Both the position numbers and the translations under genes were made by a program. From the NCBI GenBank assembly GCA_964388665.1, contig CAYMBJ010000050.1, positions 1 through 28,454 of the forward strand: a stretch of 28,454 bases of DNA, written 5' to 3'. How positions within the stretch are numbered: the first letter of the stretch is position 1; every line of letters begins with the position of its first letter. The notes below the pieces were generated by a model. The model ran no database searches, was not told the DNA's origin, and was given only the letters and a program-made list of their open reading frames with translations. This DNA is from CALCCV01 sp964388665. Lineage in GTDB: Bacteria > Bdellovibrionota > Bdellovibrionia > Bdellovibrionales > Bdellovibrionaceae. Positions 1-7,775 of the stretch are shown here, piece after piece.

Positions 1-79
1 AAGAGGGACGGGTCCATACCATTATCCCAAAATTGAGTTCGTCGAGAGGAAGCCAGAGTTGAATTTACTCTTGGCCTCC

Positions 80-859
80 TTAATGATTGGTGCGTTGCCA
101 ATAAATATTCACTTTCTCAGGGAAAGTCCCATGGGCCCGCAGCAGATTGTGGGTGCGACAAAGCGCTTGCAAATTGTCAACTCGATGCTCTCCCCCCAGA
201 GCCTGCGGCTGTATATGATCAAACTCCAGGGCTGATCTTGAACCACAGATTTGCCCTGTCTGTGGGTCCTTATAGCAGCACTGCCCTTGATCTCTGACTC
301 TAACCAAATGCTTCACTCGGGCGGGAATGGTTTTGCTTGCTATCTTGGCTGCTGGCTCAGAGTCGTCGCCCAAACTCTTCTCAGAATCCCCGCCCTGGAT
401 CTGACCGCTTTTCATTACGATGCGTTTCGCCTTTTCCTGCGGATCGTGCCGCTGCACATGCTCACGCGCCGTCAAAATCAAAATCTCGGAAAGCGTCTTC
501 TGCGGATAGATTTCTTTGAGTCTTTGAATCACTTTCATCTCGTCCTCCGAAAATAAAACCGTGCACTGGTGACTGGCGGCGGCATCGGCCAATGTATTGA
601 GATGCAGGCGACCCATCTGCATGTCTTCTCTTATTGAGGGAAGTTCCTTCACCAATTTGACTGCATTCACACGGCGATAGGCGGCCGCTTCCGAATATCC
701 CAACTCTTTGACCAAGTAGACAAACAAAGAGCTATGTCCACGGACAGCGTAGAGTCTCGTGTCGTAGGCCCTCTGCAAATGATCGATGATTTCTGCCAAA
801 AGCGAGCGCTCGCTCTGTACCAATTCCAAAAGTTTTGCATGCAGATCTGGTTTGTTGAT
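80..859 (-). CDS. HNH endonuclease, Bdellovibrio-type multi-copy family
   Basis: Predicted nuclease with an N-terminal helical region and a C-terminal HNH domain. The first conventional start is TTG at 829, giving 249 residues. In that numbering the N-terminal part (about 1-120) has the family pattern HSSLF..LVKELGYSEAAAYRR. The HNH core is EFDHIQP (202-208) followed by RVDNLQALCRTHN (216-228), with cysteines at 184, 185, 195 and 224 that could bind zinc. A strong Shine-Dalgarno (GGAGG) lies at about 867-871. It points 7 nt ahead of an in-frame ATC at 857-859, and the extra residues NKPDLHAKLL match how the family usually begins, so I extend the gene to 859. ATC would be a very rare start or a mutated ATG; if it does not work, translation begins at 829. 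A linker of about 40 residues (135-175) is charged and low-complexity. Target and biological role are unknown. Confidence 0.8.
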   Translation of the reverse strand: MNKPDLHAKLLELVQSERSLLAEIIDHLQRAYDTRLYAVRGHSSLFVYLVKELGYSEAAAYRRVNAVKLVKELPSIREDMQMGRLHLNTLADAAASHQCTVLFSEDEMKVIQRLKEIYPQKTLSEILILTAREHVQRHDPQEKAKRIVMKSGQIQGGDSEKSLGDDSEPAAKIASKTIPARVKHLVRVRDQGQCCYKDPQTGQICGSRSALEFDHIQPQALGGEHRVDNLQALCRTHNLLRAHGTFPEKVNIYWQRTNH

Positions 860-1013
860 AGAGCTTCCTCCAAGGTTGAAGGGAGCCTATCATGGCTTTT
901 AATTTGGTCTTTTCTTGAGGAGCTGCGACTAGAATAAATATCACTAACAAGAGCGCCCAAAGGCTCTCCCGTGCATCGATCGACCGCGGCGTCTCAAATT
1001 TAAAGAACGACAC
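732..1013 (-). CDS. doubtful small membrane protein or gene remnant
   Basis: A GTG codon at 1011-1013 is preceded by a near-perfect AAGGAG (1020-1025) with 6-nt spacing, better than most genes in this window. The predicted peptide of 93 residues starts VSFFKFETPRSIDARE and then has one hydrophobic segment (LWALLLVIFILVAA). After about 40 residues it runs out of frame into the HNH gene, and that part does not look like a protein. It may be a leader peptide, a small membrane protein, or the 5' remnant of a gene whose rest was lost. I recognise no family. The overlap with the HNH gene argues against the full length being real. Confidence 0.2.
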   Translation of the reverse strand: MSFFKFETPRSIDARESLWALLLVIFILVAAPQEKTKLKAMIGSLQPWRKLYQQTRSACKTFGIGTERALAFGRNHRSFAEGLRHETLRCPWT

Positions 1014-1139
1014 CCAATTCTCCTTTCTCAAAGCAATTTGAGAAACGGAAAATCTCGTCAACAATTATTTTTGAACTGTTCTGTTTTCACGAACGCGTCA
1101 CTATCGGCATGAATAAACAAATCTATTCTTCAGCAAGAT

Positions 1140-1733
1140 TCAGTCTTTCAGCGCTTTGATCACATCCAGTTCCTTCACAGCACCCGCACGAAATTTCAAA
1201 GCCTTTTTCTTAATATCATTGTGATGGTATACAAGCCGAACAAGGGCGCCGTATCTTGTGTTGACTTCAAATCCATAGATGCAAAAACCTAATTTGAGTT
1301 TTGCAATCAGCACTGGATTATTTGTCATAATGTGAAGTGAGCTTACCGATTGAAATCCTGCCTCTTTTGTAATCTCAAACACCTTTTGAACCATTGCCGA
1401 GTAATAACCACTTCGTTGAAACGAGGGTATGACTAGAGATGCGCCCATAAAGAAAGTGTCTTGCTCAATAGAATCTTGCCACCCATCAGTCCACCCGATC
1501 AGCTCTTCATCTTGAAAAAGCGCCAAACGCAAGGTGTACTGCGACTTGAGTCGATTTTTAATTGTCTTTAGTTTTTCTACTGATCCAGCGTCGAGACCAT
1601 AGGATTTTGGCAGCATTGGATACTCAGGACTTAGAAATTTCTTTGCCTGCTCTTGAAGGAGCTCCACGGGAAGCTCGTCCACTTGGGCCATTAACACATT
1701 GTTTTTTAGAACCCAAGATTGAATCAATTTCAT
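1140..1733 (-). CDS. GNAT-family N-acetyltransferase
   Basis: 197-residue protein with a GNAT fold in its second half. FFMGASLVIPSFQRSGYYSA contains the acetyl-CoA pyrophosphate-binding motif (QRSGYY, 106-111). It is followed by a helix, the strand SSLHIMTNNP, and the typical KLKLGF end motif (145-150). The substrate cannot be told from the sequence. The ATG at 1733 overlaps the mutS stop as ATGA, so the two genes are almost certainly co-transcribed and translationally coupled, although no functional link to mismatch repair is evident. No clear intrinsic terminator follows it. Confidence 0.85.
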   Translation of the reverse strand: MKLIQSWVLKNNVLMAQVDELPVELLQEQAKKFLSPEYPMLPKSYGLDAGSVEKLKTIKNRLKSQYTLRLALFQDEELIGWTDGWQDSIEQDTFFMGASLVIPSFQRSGYYSAMVQKVFEITKEAGFQSVSSLHIMTNNPVLIAKLKLGFCIYGFEVNTRYGALVRLVYHHNDIKKKALKFRAGAVKELDVIKALKD

Positions 1734-4375
1734 TGTAACTTCATATCTGTATCAACTTTATCTATATCTGCGGCGCCCTGCAGATCCTTCCACTGGCGCA
1801 GAATATCAAAGGCCTGCAGAGGGGTCATCTCTTCTAGTTTGATCTTACTGAAGCTCTGTTGCCATGCCTCGACCACTTTTTGGAACTCATGCAGCCGCTC
1901 GAGTTTCTCTGGTGACATTTTCGTATCCCGTGACATTTTCGTATCCCGTGACATTTTCGTATCCTGTGACACCTGAGAATCCTTTGGCAAAGGAGTTGAC
2001 TCTGCACTTCGATCATAAGTGGCGTCGAGTTCTTGTGGGTCGGCTTCAAACTCAAAAAGACTCATCTGCGCTTGGCTTGGGGTTTTGGAGTCTTGGTGGA
2101 AACGATTCAATAGTGATTGTGCCCGGGCCAAAACCTTTTGCGGAATTCCTGCCAAGCGGGCTACGTGAATGCCGTAACTCTGCAGAGCACTGCCCTTTTC
2201 AAGCAAATAGCAAAACTCCAACTGCCCCTGTTCACTTTCAAGCACCTTCATGTGGCCAATGTGCAGATTCGAAAAGCGCGAATGCAATGCGGTCAATTCG
2301 TGGTAATGGGTCGCAAACAGGGTGACTCCCTGCGAGTTTTTCAAAAGATGCTCGAGCAAGGATTGTGCAAGCGCCAAACCATCAAAGGTGGAAGTGCCTC
2401 GACCAATTTCATCTAAAATCATAAGAGACCGAGAGGTTCGGGCCGTCAAAATCTCAGCCATCTCTTGCATCTCTACCATAAAAGTCGAAAGTCCCTCACT
2501 CAGTGAATCACTGGCACCAATGCGCGTGAGAATTCGATCGAAAAATGGCAGTGACATTTTTGCAGCAGGAACATAGGAACCCATCTGCGCCATGATCACC
2601 AGCAGAGCTGTTTGGCGCATGAGGGTGCTCTTTCCCGCCATATTGGGACCTGTCAGCAGTAAGATTTCCTTTTGCCGCAAATGCAAATGATTGCCAACAA
2701 AACGGCTGCCCAATTGTTTTTTTAAAACAGGGTGCTCGCCAAACTCAATCTTTAACTCCTGCGAAGCATGAAAGCTCGGAGCAATGTAACTTTGATTTTC
2801 AGCCAATCGCGCCAAGGCCAAAATGGCATCCCACTCTGCTAAGCCTTGTGCCAAGCGCAGTATCGGAGTCGCCTGCGTCAGAACTTCGCCTTTGATCTGC
2901 TCAAAAATTTCAAGCTCCAATTGATTGCGGCGCTCTTTGGCGGTGATGACCTTTTTTTCTAGTTCAAGCAATTCGTCTGTCACATAGCGCTCAGCCTGAG
3001 TGAGGGTTTGTTTGCGCTGATAATCGCTAGGAACTTTGTCCTTATGGGTGTTGGTCACTTCAATGTAGTAGCCGAAGACGTTGTTGTAGCGAATCTTGAG
3101 GCTAGAAATCCCTAAGCGCTCGCGCTCACGCCTTTCAATTTCGCTCACCGCCGATTGTGCGTTGAGTGAGAGCTCGATCCACTCGTCGAGCTGCGCGCTG
3201 TAGCCTTTGCGAATGATCCCGCCGTCTTTGATTCCATGCGGAGGACTCTCGACGATCGCTTGCGATACCTTTTGACCCAATTGCCACAAGCTCTCTAGCT
3301 CGTCGCTGTTGAGCTTCAATTGCAAAAGTTCGCCAGAAAAATCTTCGCGCAAGCTGTGCAGCGTCTCCAGGCTTTGCCCCATGGCTAATAGATCGCGGGC
3401 ATCGGCTGCAGGATAGCTGAGTTTTAGCAACTTTCTTTCGAGATCGCCAAACTCACGCAATCTTTTTTCTGGATCACTCCAACTGAAGTTCGGAGTCTTC
3501 GCCATTTCTAACCAAGTTCCTATACGCCGTTGGCGACGCTCGATCTCACTCAGCTCAAGAGAGGGATAACTCAACCACTGGCGAATCTTGCGCGAGCCAA
3601 GAGCCGTTTGTGTCTGATTAAGAAGTGAAAATAGAGTTCCCTCTTCACTGCCGCGGTAATTGCGAAACAGTTCCAAATGTCCGATGGTTTTTGCTGTCAT
3701 TTGCAAGATACCGCGACGCTCACGCATTTGAAAATCTGAATACAACGCCAAAGTGGCCTGCGCCCCAAGATAGTTCAGATAGGCCTTGAGTCGTTCTTGC
3801 GCACTAAGCTCTGCCGCCCCACATTGGGTTTGCACACCTGACCAATTGGCAAAAGGCTCATGATGCACCAACTCCGCCACCTGGTGCTGCTCCAAGAGCT
3901 CCGCAACTTCTGTTTCTGATTGCACTTCAAAATAGAAAGCTTCGCCGGTGGTGGTTTCCAAAAAGGCCACTTGGCAAGAATCAAAGGCCGCAACATAAAT
4001 CAATTGGGACGCCGGCACCTGATCCAAATCCAAAACCATCCCTGGCGTGAGAATCCTGGTCACGGCTCGCTTGACCAAGCCCTTGGCCTGCTTGGGATCC
4101 TCGATCTGATCGCACAAGGCCACTTTGTAACCCAAGGCCAGCAGTTTATTGATGGGTGCTGCTACCGAAAAGTGAGGCAGTCCACACATCGGTGTTTCAT
4201 CTTGAGACTTTTTATTGCGTTTAGTAAGAGTGAGCCCGACCAAGGGTGCTGCCGTGCAAGCGTCATCAAAGAAGAGTTCATAAAAATCACCCATTCGGAA
4301 GAATAAAATTTTATCCGGGTGCTGGTTCTTTATATCCCAATACTGCTTCATCAGAGGTGTCAATTGATCGGCCAT
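1730..4375 (-). CDS. mutS: DNA mismatch repair protein MutS
   Basis: Recognises mismatches and small loops after replication and recruits MutL. From ATG 4375 the protein has 881 residues, usual for MutS1. The reading frame stays open 33 codons upstream, but those residues are not MutS-like, whereas MADQLTPLMKQY is the normal beginning. Visible parts: mismatch-binding Phe-x-Glu (F31, E33) in GDFYELF; lever and clamp domains (about 230-560); Walker A GPNMAGKST (576-584); Walker B LMILDEIGRGTST (651-663); FATHYHEL (687-694); a beta-clamp-binding motif QMSLF (770-774); and a C-terminal tetramerisation-like segment LEEMTPLQAFDIL (847-859). The linker before that segment holds three copies of a six-residue repeat (about 804-821). 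The GNAT gene follows by ATGA overlap; the start of mutS lies 126 nt after the stop of the upstream secreted-protein gene. Confidence 0.98.
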   Translation of the reverse strand: MADQLTPLMKQYWDIKNQHPDKILFFRMGDFYELFFDDACTAAPLVGLTLTKRNKKSQDETPMCGLPHFSVAAPINKLLALGYKVALCDQIEDPKQAKGLVKRAVTRILTPGMVLDLDQVPASQLIYVAAFDSCQVAFLETTTGEAFYFEVQSETEVAELLEQHQVAELVHHEPFANWSGVQTQCGAAELSAQERLKAYLNYLGAQATLALYSDFQMRERRGILQMTAKTIGHLELFRNYRGSEEGTLFSLLNQTQTALGSRKIRQWLSYPSLELSEIERRQRRIGTWLEMAKTPNFSWSDPEKRLREFGDLERKLLKLSYPAADARDLLAMGQSLETLHSLREDFSGELLQLKLNSDELESLWQLGQKVSQAIVESPPHGIKDGGIIRKGYSAQLDEWIELSLNAQSAVSEIERRERERLGISSLKIRYNNVFGYYIEVTNTHKDKVPSDYQRKQTLTQAERYVTDELLELEKKVITAKERRNQLELEIFEQIKGEVLTQATPILRLAQGLAEWDAILALARLAENQSYIAPSFHASQELKIEFGEHPVLKKQLGSRFVGNHLHLRQKEILLLTGPNMAGKSTLMRQTALLVIMAQMGSYVPAAKMSLPFFDRILTRIGASDSLSEGLSTFMVEMQEMAEILTARTSRSLMILDEIGRGTSTFDGLALAQSLLEHLLKNSQGVTLFATHYHELTALHSRFSNLHIGHMKVLESEQGQLEFCYLLEKGSALQSYGIHVARLAGIPQKVLARAQSLLNRFHQDSKTPSQAQMSLFEFEADPQELDATYDRSAESTPLPKDSQVSQDTKMSRDTKMSRDTKMSPEKLERLHEFQKVVEAWQQSFSKIKLEEMTPLQAFDILRQWKDLQGAADIDKVDTDMKLQ
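1913..1966 (-). repeat. three tandem 18-bp repeats inside mutS
   Basis: Three head-to-tail copies of the 18-bp unit TGACATTTTCGTATCCCG (plus-strand spelling); the third differs at one base (CTG for CCG). On the coding strand each encodes a six-residue unit (QDTKMS, RDTKMS, RDTKMS). The array lies in the unstructured linker between the beta-clamp motif and the C-terminal tetramerisation segment, so copy-number change would keep the frame. A start of a fourth unit (TGACA) follows at 1967. Confidence 0.95.
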
Positions 4376-4501
4376 ATGCAGACATTTACCTAAGAGACCT
4401 CTTCGGTGTAAACATAGATTTTGGGATATCCGCCATTTGCAGACGGCCTTCTCCTGGCTGCAACAAATTGACAAGATGCGTACTGACTCTTTGTGACTTG
4501 C

Positions 4502-5533
4502 TTATTTTGTCTTCATAGAAAGTGCCGGGCGTCGTGGCGAGTCTTGGCAGGCGAGCTTTACTCCCAGAGAATCCTGCATCATCAGGCGAGACCAAGGGCC
4601 GCGAGACTCTTCAGCAGCACAGACCCACGAATTAAAATCCTGAGTGGAAATGCCATTGCCGTACTTAGAGACAGAAGCAAAGTGCTTGGCCGCGGGCAGA
4701 TTGAGATTCTCTACAGCCACCTTCAAGAATTCCTTTTGTGCCGCCGCCTGCTCACGGGACGAGAGAACAGCAGACAAACTGGATTCGATAATCTGCGGAT
4801 TCAATTCGAGACTTCGCTCAATAAATGAGACAGCCATCTCGCTACGAGCCTTGAGAGTTTTTTCCGGCGCCGGCAATCGCTTTAAGGCTTCTACCAAGAA
4901 GAAACTGGGAAAGCGTTTCAATTCTGGCTCAAACTCAGAAAATCCAGATAACAAATTTAGACCCTTGTCATAGCATTGCAGCTTTCTGCTTTTCACCACT
5001 GAAATTGCGGCATCGAAAACCTGAAAGCTCTTTTGCTGGAGCAGTTGCTTTTCTAAAACAAGCAACTCTTCGTTTGTTTCCAATTGCGTAATGCTAGCCA
5101 AAGACATTTGCGCCACTTTGCAAACATCGATCGGAGCGATCTCTGCCTCAACCTGCGCAAAAATCTCTCGAGTTAAGAATGGATGTGATTCCTCGCGAGG
5201 ATCTATAGAGGTTGTTAAAAATGAGCGTTTTTCATTGTCCTCGCACTTTGCTAGGTTCTTCGCCCTCTCCTTAACAAAGCTTTTCAGCTGGCTCCGCTCG
5301 GATGCAAATTTTCCCACGCAAGACGGCATCGATTCACAGCTTAGGTACATTTCGTACTCAGTTGCACGATTGGCCAGGTCTTCGCAATTTATGGCTTCAA
5401 AAAATTCAGCTTGAGAATTCACAGCAAACAGCATCACGCTCAAGTTCATCAACCATTTAATGCCAGCTTTCCATCCAATAATGGAAACTGGCTCTGCATC
5501 GCGGTTCGCACCCTGTGTACCAAAATTGCGCAT
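4502..5533 (-). CDS. secreted protein of unknown function
   Basis: 343-residue protein. ATG 5533 is preceded by GGAG with 8-nt spacing. Residues about 21-42 (WKAGIKWLMNLSVMLFAVNSQA) look like a signal peptide with cleavage after SQA, so the n-region is unusually long; a shorter start at M29 (5449) is possible but lacks a good binding site. The mature part is mainly helical, with scattered cysteines (for example CEDLA, CESMPSC, CKVA, CYDKG, VCAAEE) consistent with periplasmic disulfides. No transmembrane helix follows the signal. I recognise no domain. It lies 94 nt downstream of the STAS-like gene and 126 nt upstream of mutS on the same strand. Confidence 0.7.
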   Translation of the reverse strand: MRNFGTQGANRDAEPVSIIGWKAGIKWLMNLSVMLFAVNSQAEFFEAINCEDLANRATEYEMYLSCESMPSCVGKFASERSQLKSFVKERAKNLAKCEDNEKRSFLTTSIDPREESHPFLTREIFAQVEAEIAPIDVCKVAQMSLASITQLETNEELLVLEKQLLQQKSFQVFDAAISVVKSRKLQCYDKGLNLLSGFSEFEPELKRFPSFFLVEALKRLPAPEKTLKARSEMAVSFIERSLELNPQIIESSLSAVLSSREQAAAQKEFLKVAVENLNLPAAKHFASVSKYGNGISTQDFNSWVCAAEESRGPWSRLMMQDSLGVKLACQDSPRRPALSMKTK

Positions 5534-5627
5534 ACTCTCATCTCCAAATGCAATCTATCGCATGGCCAAACGCCACCGAGCGAATATTCATCTAGAGTTG
5601 CGAAAATGGTTCCATTTAAAACTGTAT

Positions 5628-6353
5628 CTATTGCATTCTGGGACGTATCTCGCTGTCGAAGTTTTTGACACTATTTGCGGATTTTCCCGCGACCCAGGAC
5701 TTGGCTCTATCGAACTCCTCATAGGCAAAATGCTTTACCTCTGCGTTGACAAACCTCTTGGCAATTTGCTGCGCCAATTCTGGCAGTAAGCCATCAACAG
5801 CCAAGGCAATGCGCTCAATCTTTTTGTGGTGACCACGAATGAACTCTACATGACTAAAAAAACTGCCAAGGTTTTCCCAACCAGGAAATCGTCGCGCATG
5901 AACAACTATTCCTTTGAATCGGCTTTCATTTTCAAGCCACGAATCCACCCTATTTGTCATCACTTCAAAATCTTCAGACGAAAGCGGCCCCTTGACTTCA
6001 ACTGCCAAAACACCAGTCTCGCGATCCAAAACATAAGAGAGATCGGTCGATGCCGAAGTCAACCAAGTCTTGGCTTGCGCCAATTCCTTGCCAGGATAAA
6101 CCTTAACAGGAATGGGCATCATCGCCCCAAAGAATCGACTGGTGGCACAAATCCATTCCTTGTCACTGACCACCGCTATGCGAGCAAAAGCCTTCATGTA
6201 CCGCATTTCCAACTTCATGTCCTGCCAGGCGGCTGCAGCTGAAGCCGCCGAGAACGCAGCAGATTTTCCCTTTTCTTTTAAGGAGCCTGTTAATCTAGAT
6301 CGCAGTTTCCAATTGCTTAAGAAGCCTTGGATAGATTCCGCCAAAGCCGCCAT
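5628..6353 (-). CDS. SpoIIAA/STAS-like protein with a truncated first domain
   Basis: 241 residues from the longest start. The second half (about 104-225) is a complete SpoIIAA-like (STAS fold) domain: YVLDRETGVLAVEVKGPLSS, GIVVHARRFPGWENLG, KKIERIALAVDG, and the end motif AEVKHFAYEEFDRAKSWV. Residues about 39-97 repeat only the second half of that domain (AAWQDMKLEMRYMKAFARIAVVSDKEW, then IPVKVYPGKELAQAKTWL), so this was a tandem-domain protein that lost its first half. The start is uncertain. ATG 6353 overlaps mpl by 59 nt and has no binding site; ATG 6218 would start inside the conserved stretch. Function is unknown; such domains bind lipophilic ligands or act in regulation. It follows mpl directly and probably shares its transcript. 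Confidence 0.75.
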   Translation of the reverse strand: MAALAESIQGFLSNWKLRSRLTGSLKEKGKSAAFSAASAAAAWQDMKLEMRYMKAFARIAVVSDKEWICATSRFFGAMMPIPVKVYPGKELAQAKTWLTSASTDLSYVLDRETGVLAVEVKGPLSSEDFEVMTNRVDSWLENESRFKGIVVHARRFPGWENLGSFFSHVEFIRGHHKKIERIALAVDGLLPELAQQIAKRFVNAEVKHFAYEEFDRAKSWVAGKSANSVKNFDSEIRPRMQ

Positions 6354-7728
6354 TGCTCATGAGCACGATCACGTCTCCAGGGCGGGCCTGGCGAACAAGC
6401 TTTGCCAAGACGTCGTCAGTGGATTCGCCAAGTTCACTTTTTGAATTCACGTTGATATCCGCGACGAGTTCAGCGGAGGAAAAGCGGTCGGTCTCAGCAA
6501 TTTTACTCTGGTCATAGGCCTGTGCGATGACACTGTAGTCAGCAACCTGAAAGGCGCGTCCATATTCGTGTTGAAAGAACTTTCTTCGGGAAGTGGCACT
6601 CCGAGGTTCAAAGGCGCAGAGGAGACGACGCTCGGGGTACTTTTGCTTGAGTCCTTCAAGTGTGAGCTTTACGGCCGTGGGATGATGAGCGAAGTCTTCG
6701 ATCACCAAGATTCCGCGTGGTTCGCCCAAAATCTCTTGGCGGCGCTTAACGCCCTTAAAGCTAAGGAAGGCGCGCTGAATGTCTGCAAATGCAATTCCCT
6801 GCTCGATTGCAACAATCATGGCGGAAAGAGAATTGAGGACATTGTACTCGCCAGAGAGCAGACTCTCAAGGGTGCCGAGCTTTTCTCCTTGCTGAAAAGC
6901 ATCAAACTTCACGCCCTTTGCCGATGCGGTGATGTATTTAGCTTGATAGTCTCCGGCGTGAATTCCGTAAGAGATCTTCTTGCCTGCAAAGGGCGCCACA
7001 ACTTCTCGAACATTTTGGTGCTCTTGCCAATAGACCAAAGTCCCTTTTGGCGTAAGCACTTCAAGTAGCATACTGAAGGCTCGCTTTACATCATCGAGAT
7101 CTTTATAGATATCGGCATGATCAAACTCCACGCTGGTCAAGATGGCGCAGCTGGGGCGATAGTGTATAAACTTGGGCACCTTATCAAAAAAGGCTGTGTC
7201 GTACTCATCTCCTTCGATCACAAAGCAGTCTGCTTTGGGCATAGCAAAGGAGTATTCAAAATTAAGTGGAATGCCGCCAATCAGATATCCAGGCTTTCGC
7301 CCAGCCACCTCAAAGATCCAAGCCAATAGTGAGGTGGTGGTGGTTTTTCCGTGAGTGCCAGAGACCACAAAGGACTTGCGATTTTCGATCACGGCCTCAC
7401 CCATGGCTTTGGCCAAGGAGGTGTACGGCAGCTGCCGACGCAGCACCTCTTCGACCTCAACATTACCGCGCGAGATGACATTGCCAATGATTACAAAGTC
7501 AGGAACTTTTTCTGTAACGTTTTTTGCATCATAGCCCGCGTACAGATGGATACCCAGCTTTTCAATCTGCGTGGACATGGGCGGATAGGGATTGGCGTCA
7601 CTGCCCGTGATCTTGTAGCCCTTGGCCTGCAGCAAACCGGCCAGACTTGCCATTGCGGTTCCGCAGATTCCAAGAAAATGAATATGGCTACCAGCAGGAA
7701 GGTTTTCAAGAGAAGAGTGAGTGCTCAA
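6295..7728 (-). CDS. mpl: UDP-MurNAc:tripeptide ligase Mpl (murein recycling)
   Basis: Ligates the recovered tripeptide L-Ala-gamma-D-Glu-meso-diaminopimelate to UDP-MurNAc, returning turnover peptides to cell-wall synthesis in the cytoplasm. I start at TTG 7728 because AAGGAG sits 6 nt upstream; the frame continues to another TTG at 7758 without a binding site. From 7728 it has 477 residues, with Rossmann motif HFLGICGTAM (17-26), ATP P-loop GTHGKTTT (124-131), and GDEYDTAFFDKVPKF (173-187), which separates Mpl from MurC. The C-terminal Mur ligase domain includes EDFAHHPTAV. Its neighbours are a serine hydrolase (47 nt upstream) and ldcA, which makes the tripeptide that Mpl uses. Mpl-type ligases can accept longer peptides, so substrate range is not certain. 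Confidence 0.95.
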   Translation of the reverse strand: MSTHSSLENLPAGSHIHFLGICGTAMASLAGLLQAKGYKITGSDANPYPPMSTQIEKLGIHLYAGYDAKNVTEKVPDFVIIGNVISRGNVEVEEVLRRQLPYTSLAKAMGEAVIENRKSFVVSGTHGKTTTTSLLAWIFEVAGRKPGYLIGGIPLNFEYSFAMPKADCFVIEGDEYDTAFFDKVPKFIHYRPSCAILTSVEFDHADIYKDLDDVKRAFSMLLEVLTPKGTLVYWQEHQNVREVVAPFAGKKISYGIHAGDYQAKYITASAKGVKFDAFQQGEKLGTLESLLSGEYNVLNSLSAMIVAIEQGIAFADIQRAFLSFKGVKRRQEILGEPRGILVIEDFAHHPTAVKLTLEGLKQKYPERRLLCAFEPRSATSRRKFFQHEYGRAFQVADYSVIAQAYDQSKIAETDRFSSAELVADINVNSKSELGESTDDVLAKLVRQARPGDVIVLMSNGGFGGIYPRLLKQLETAI

Positions 7729-7775
7729 TCGCAGCTCCTTATGCGCAACAACTCGCAAAGCGAGTTCATAATAAT

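Noticed and set aside
1..79. Possible 3' end of a plus-strand gene at the left edge
   Set aside because: Two plus frames are open at the edge (one stops at 60-62), but too few codons are present to recognise a protein.
1913..1966. Possible CRISPR array
   Set aside because: Repeats are contiguous with no spacers and encode part of MutS.
4376..4474. 33-codon N-terminal extension of MutS
   Set aside because: The residues are not MutS-like, and the homologous part begins at the internal ATG 4375.
6568..7068. Plus-strand open frame of 166 codons
   Set aside because: It lies antisense within mpl, whose frame is full of family motifs; no binding site and no protein-like pattern.
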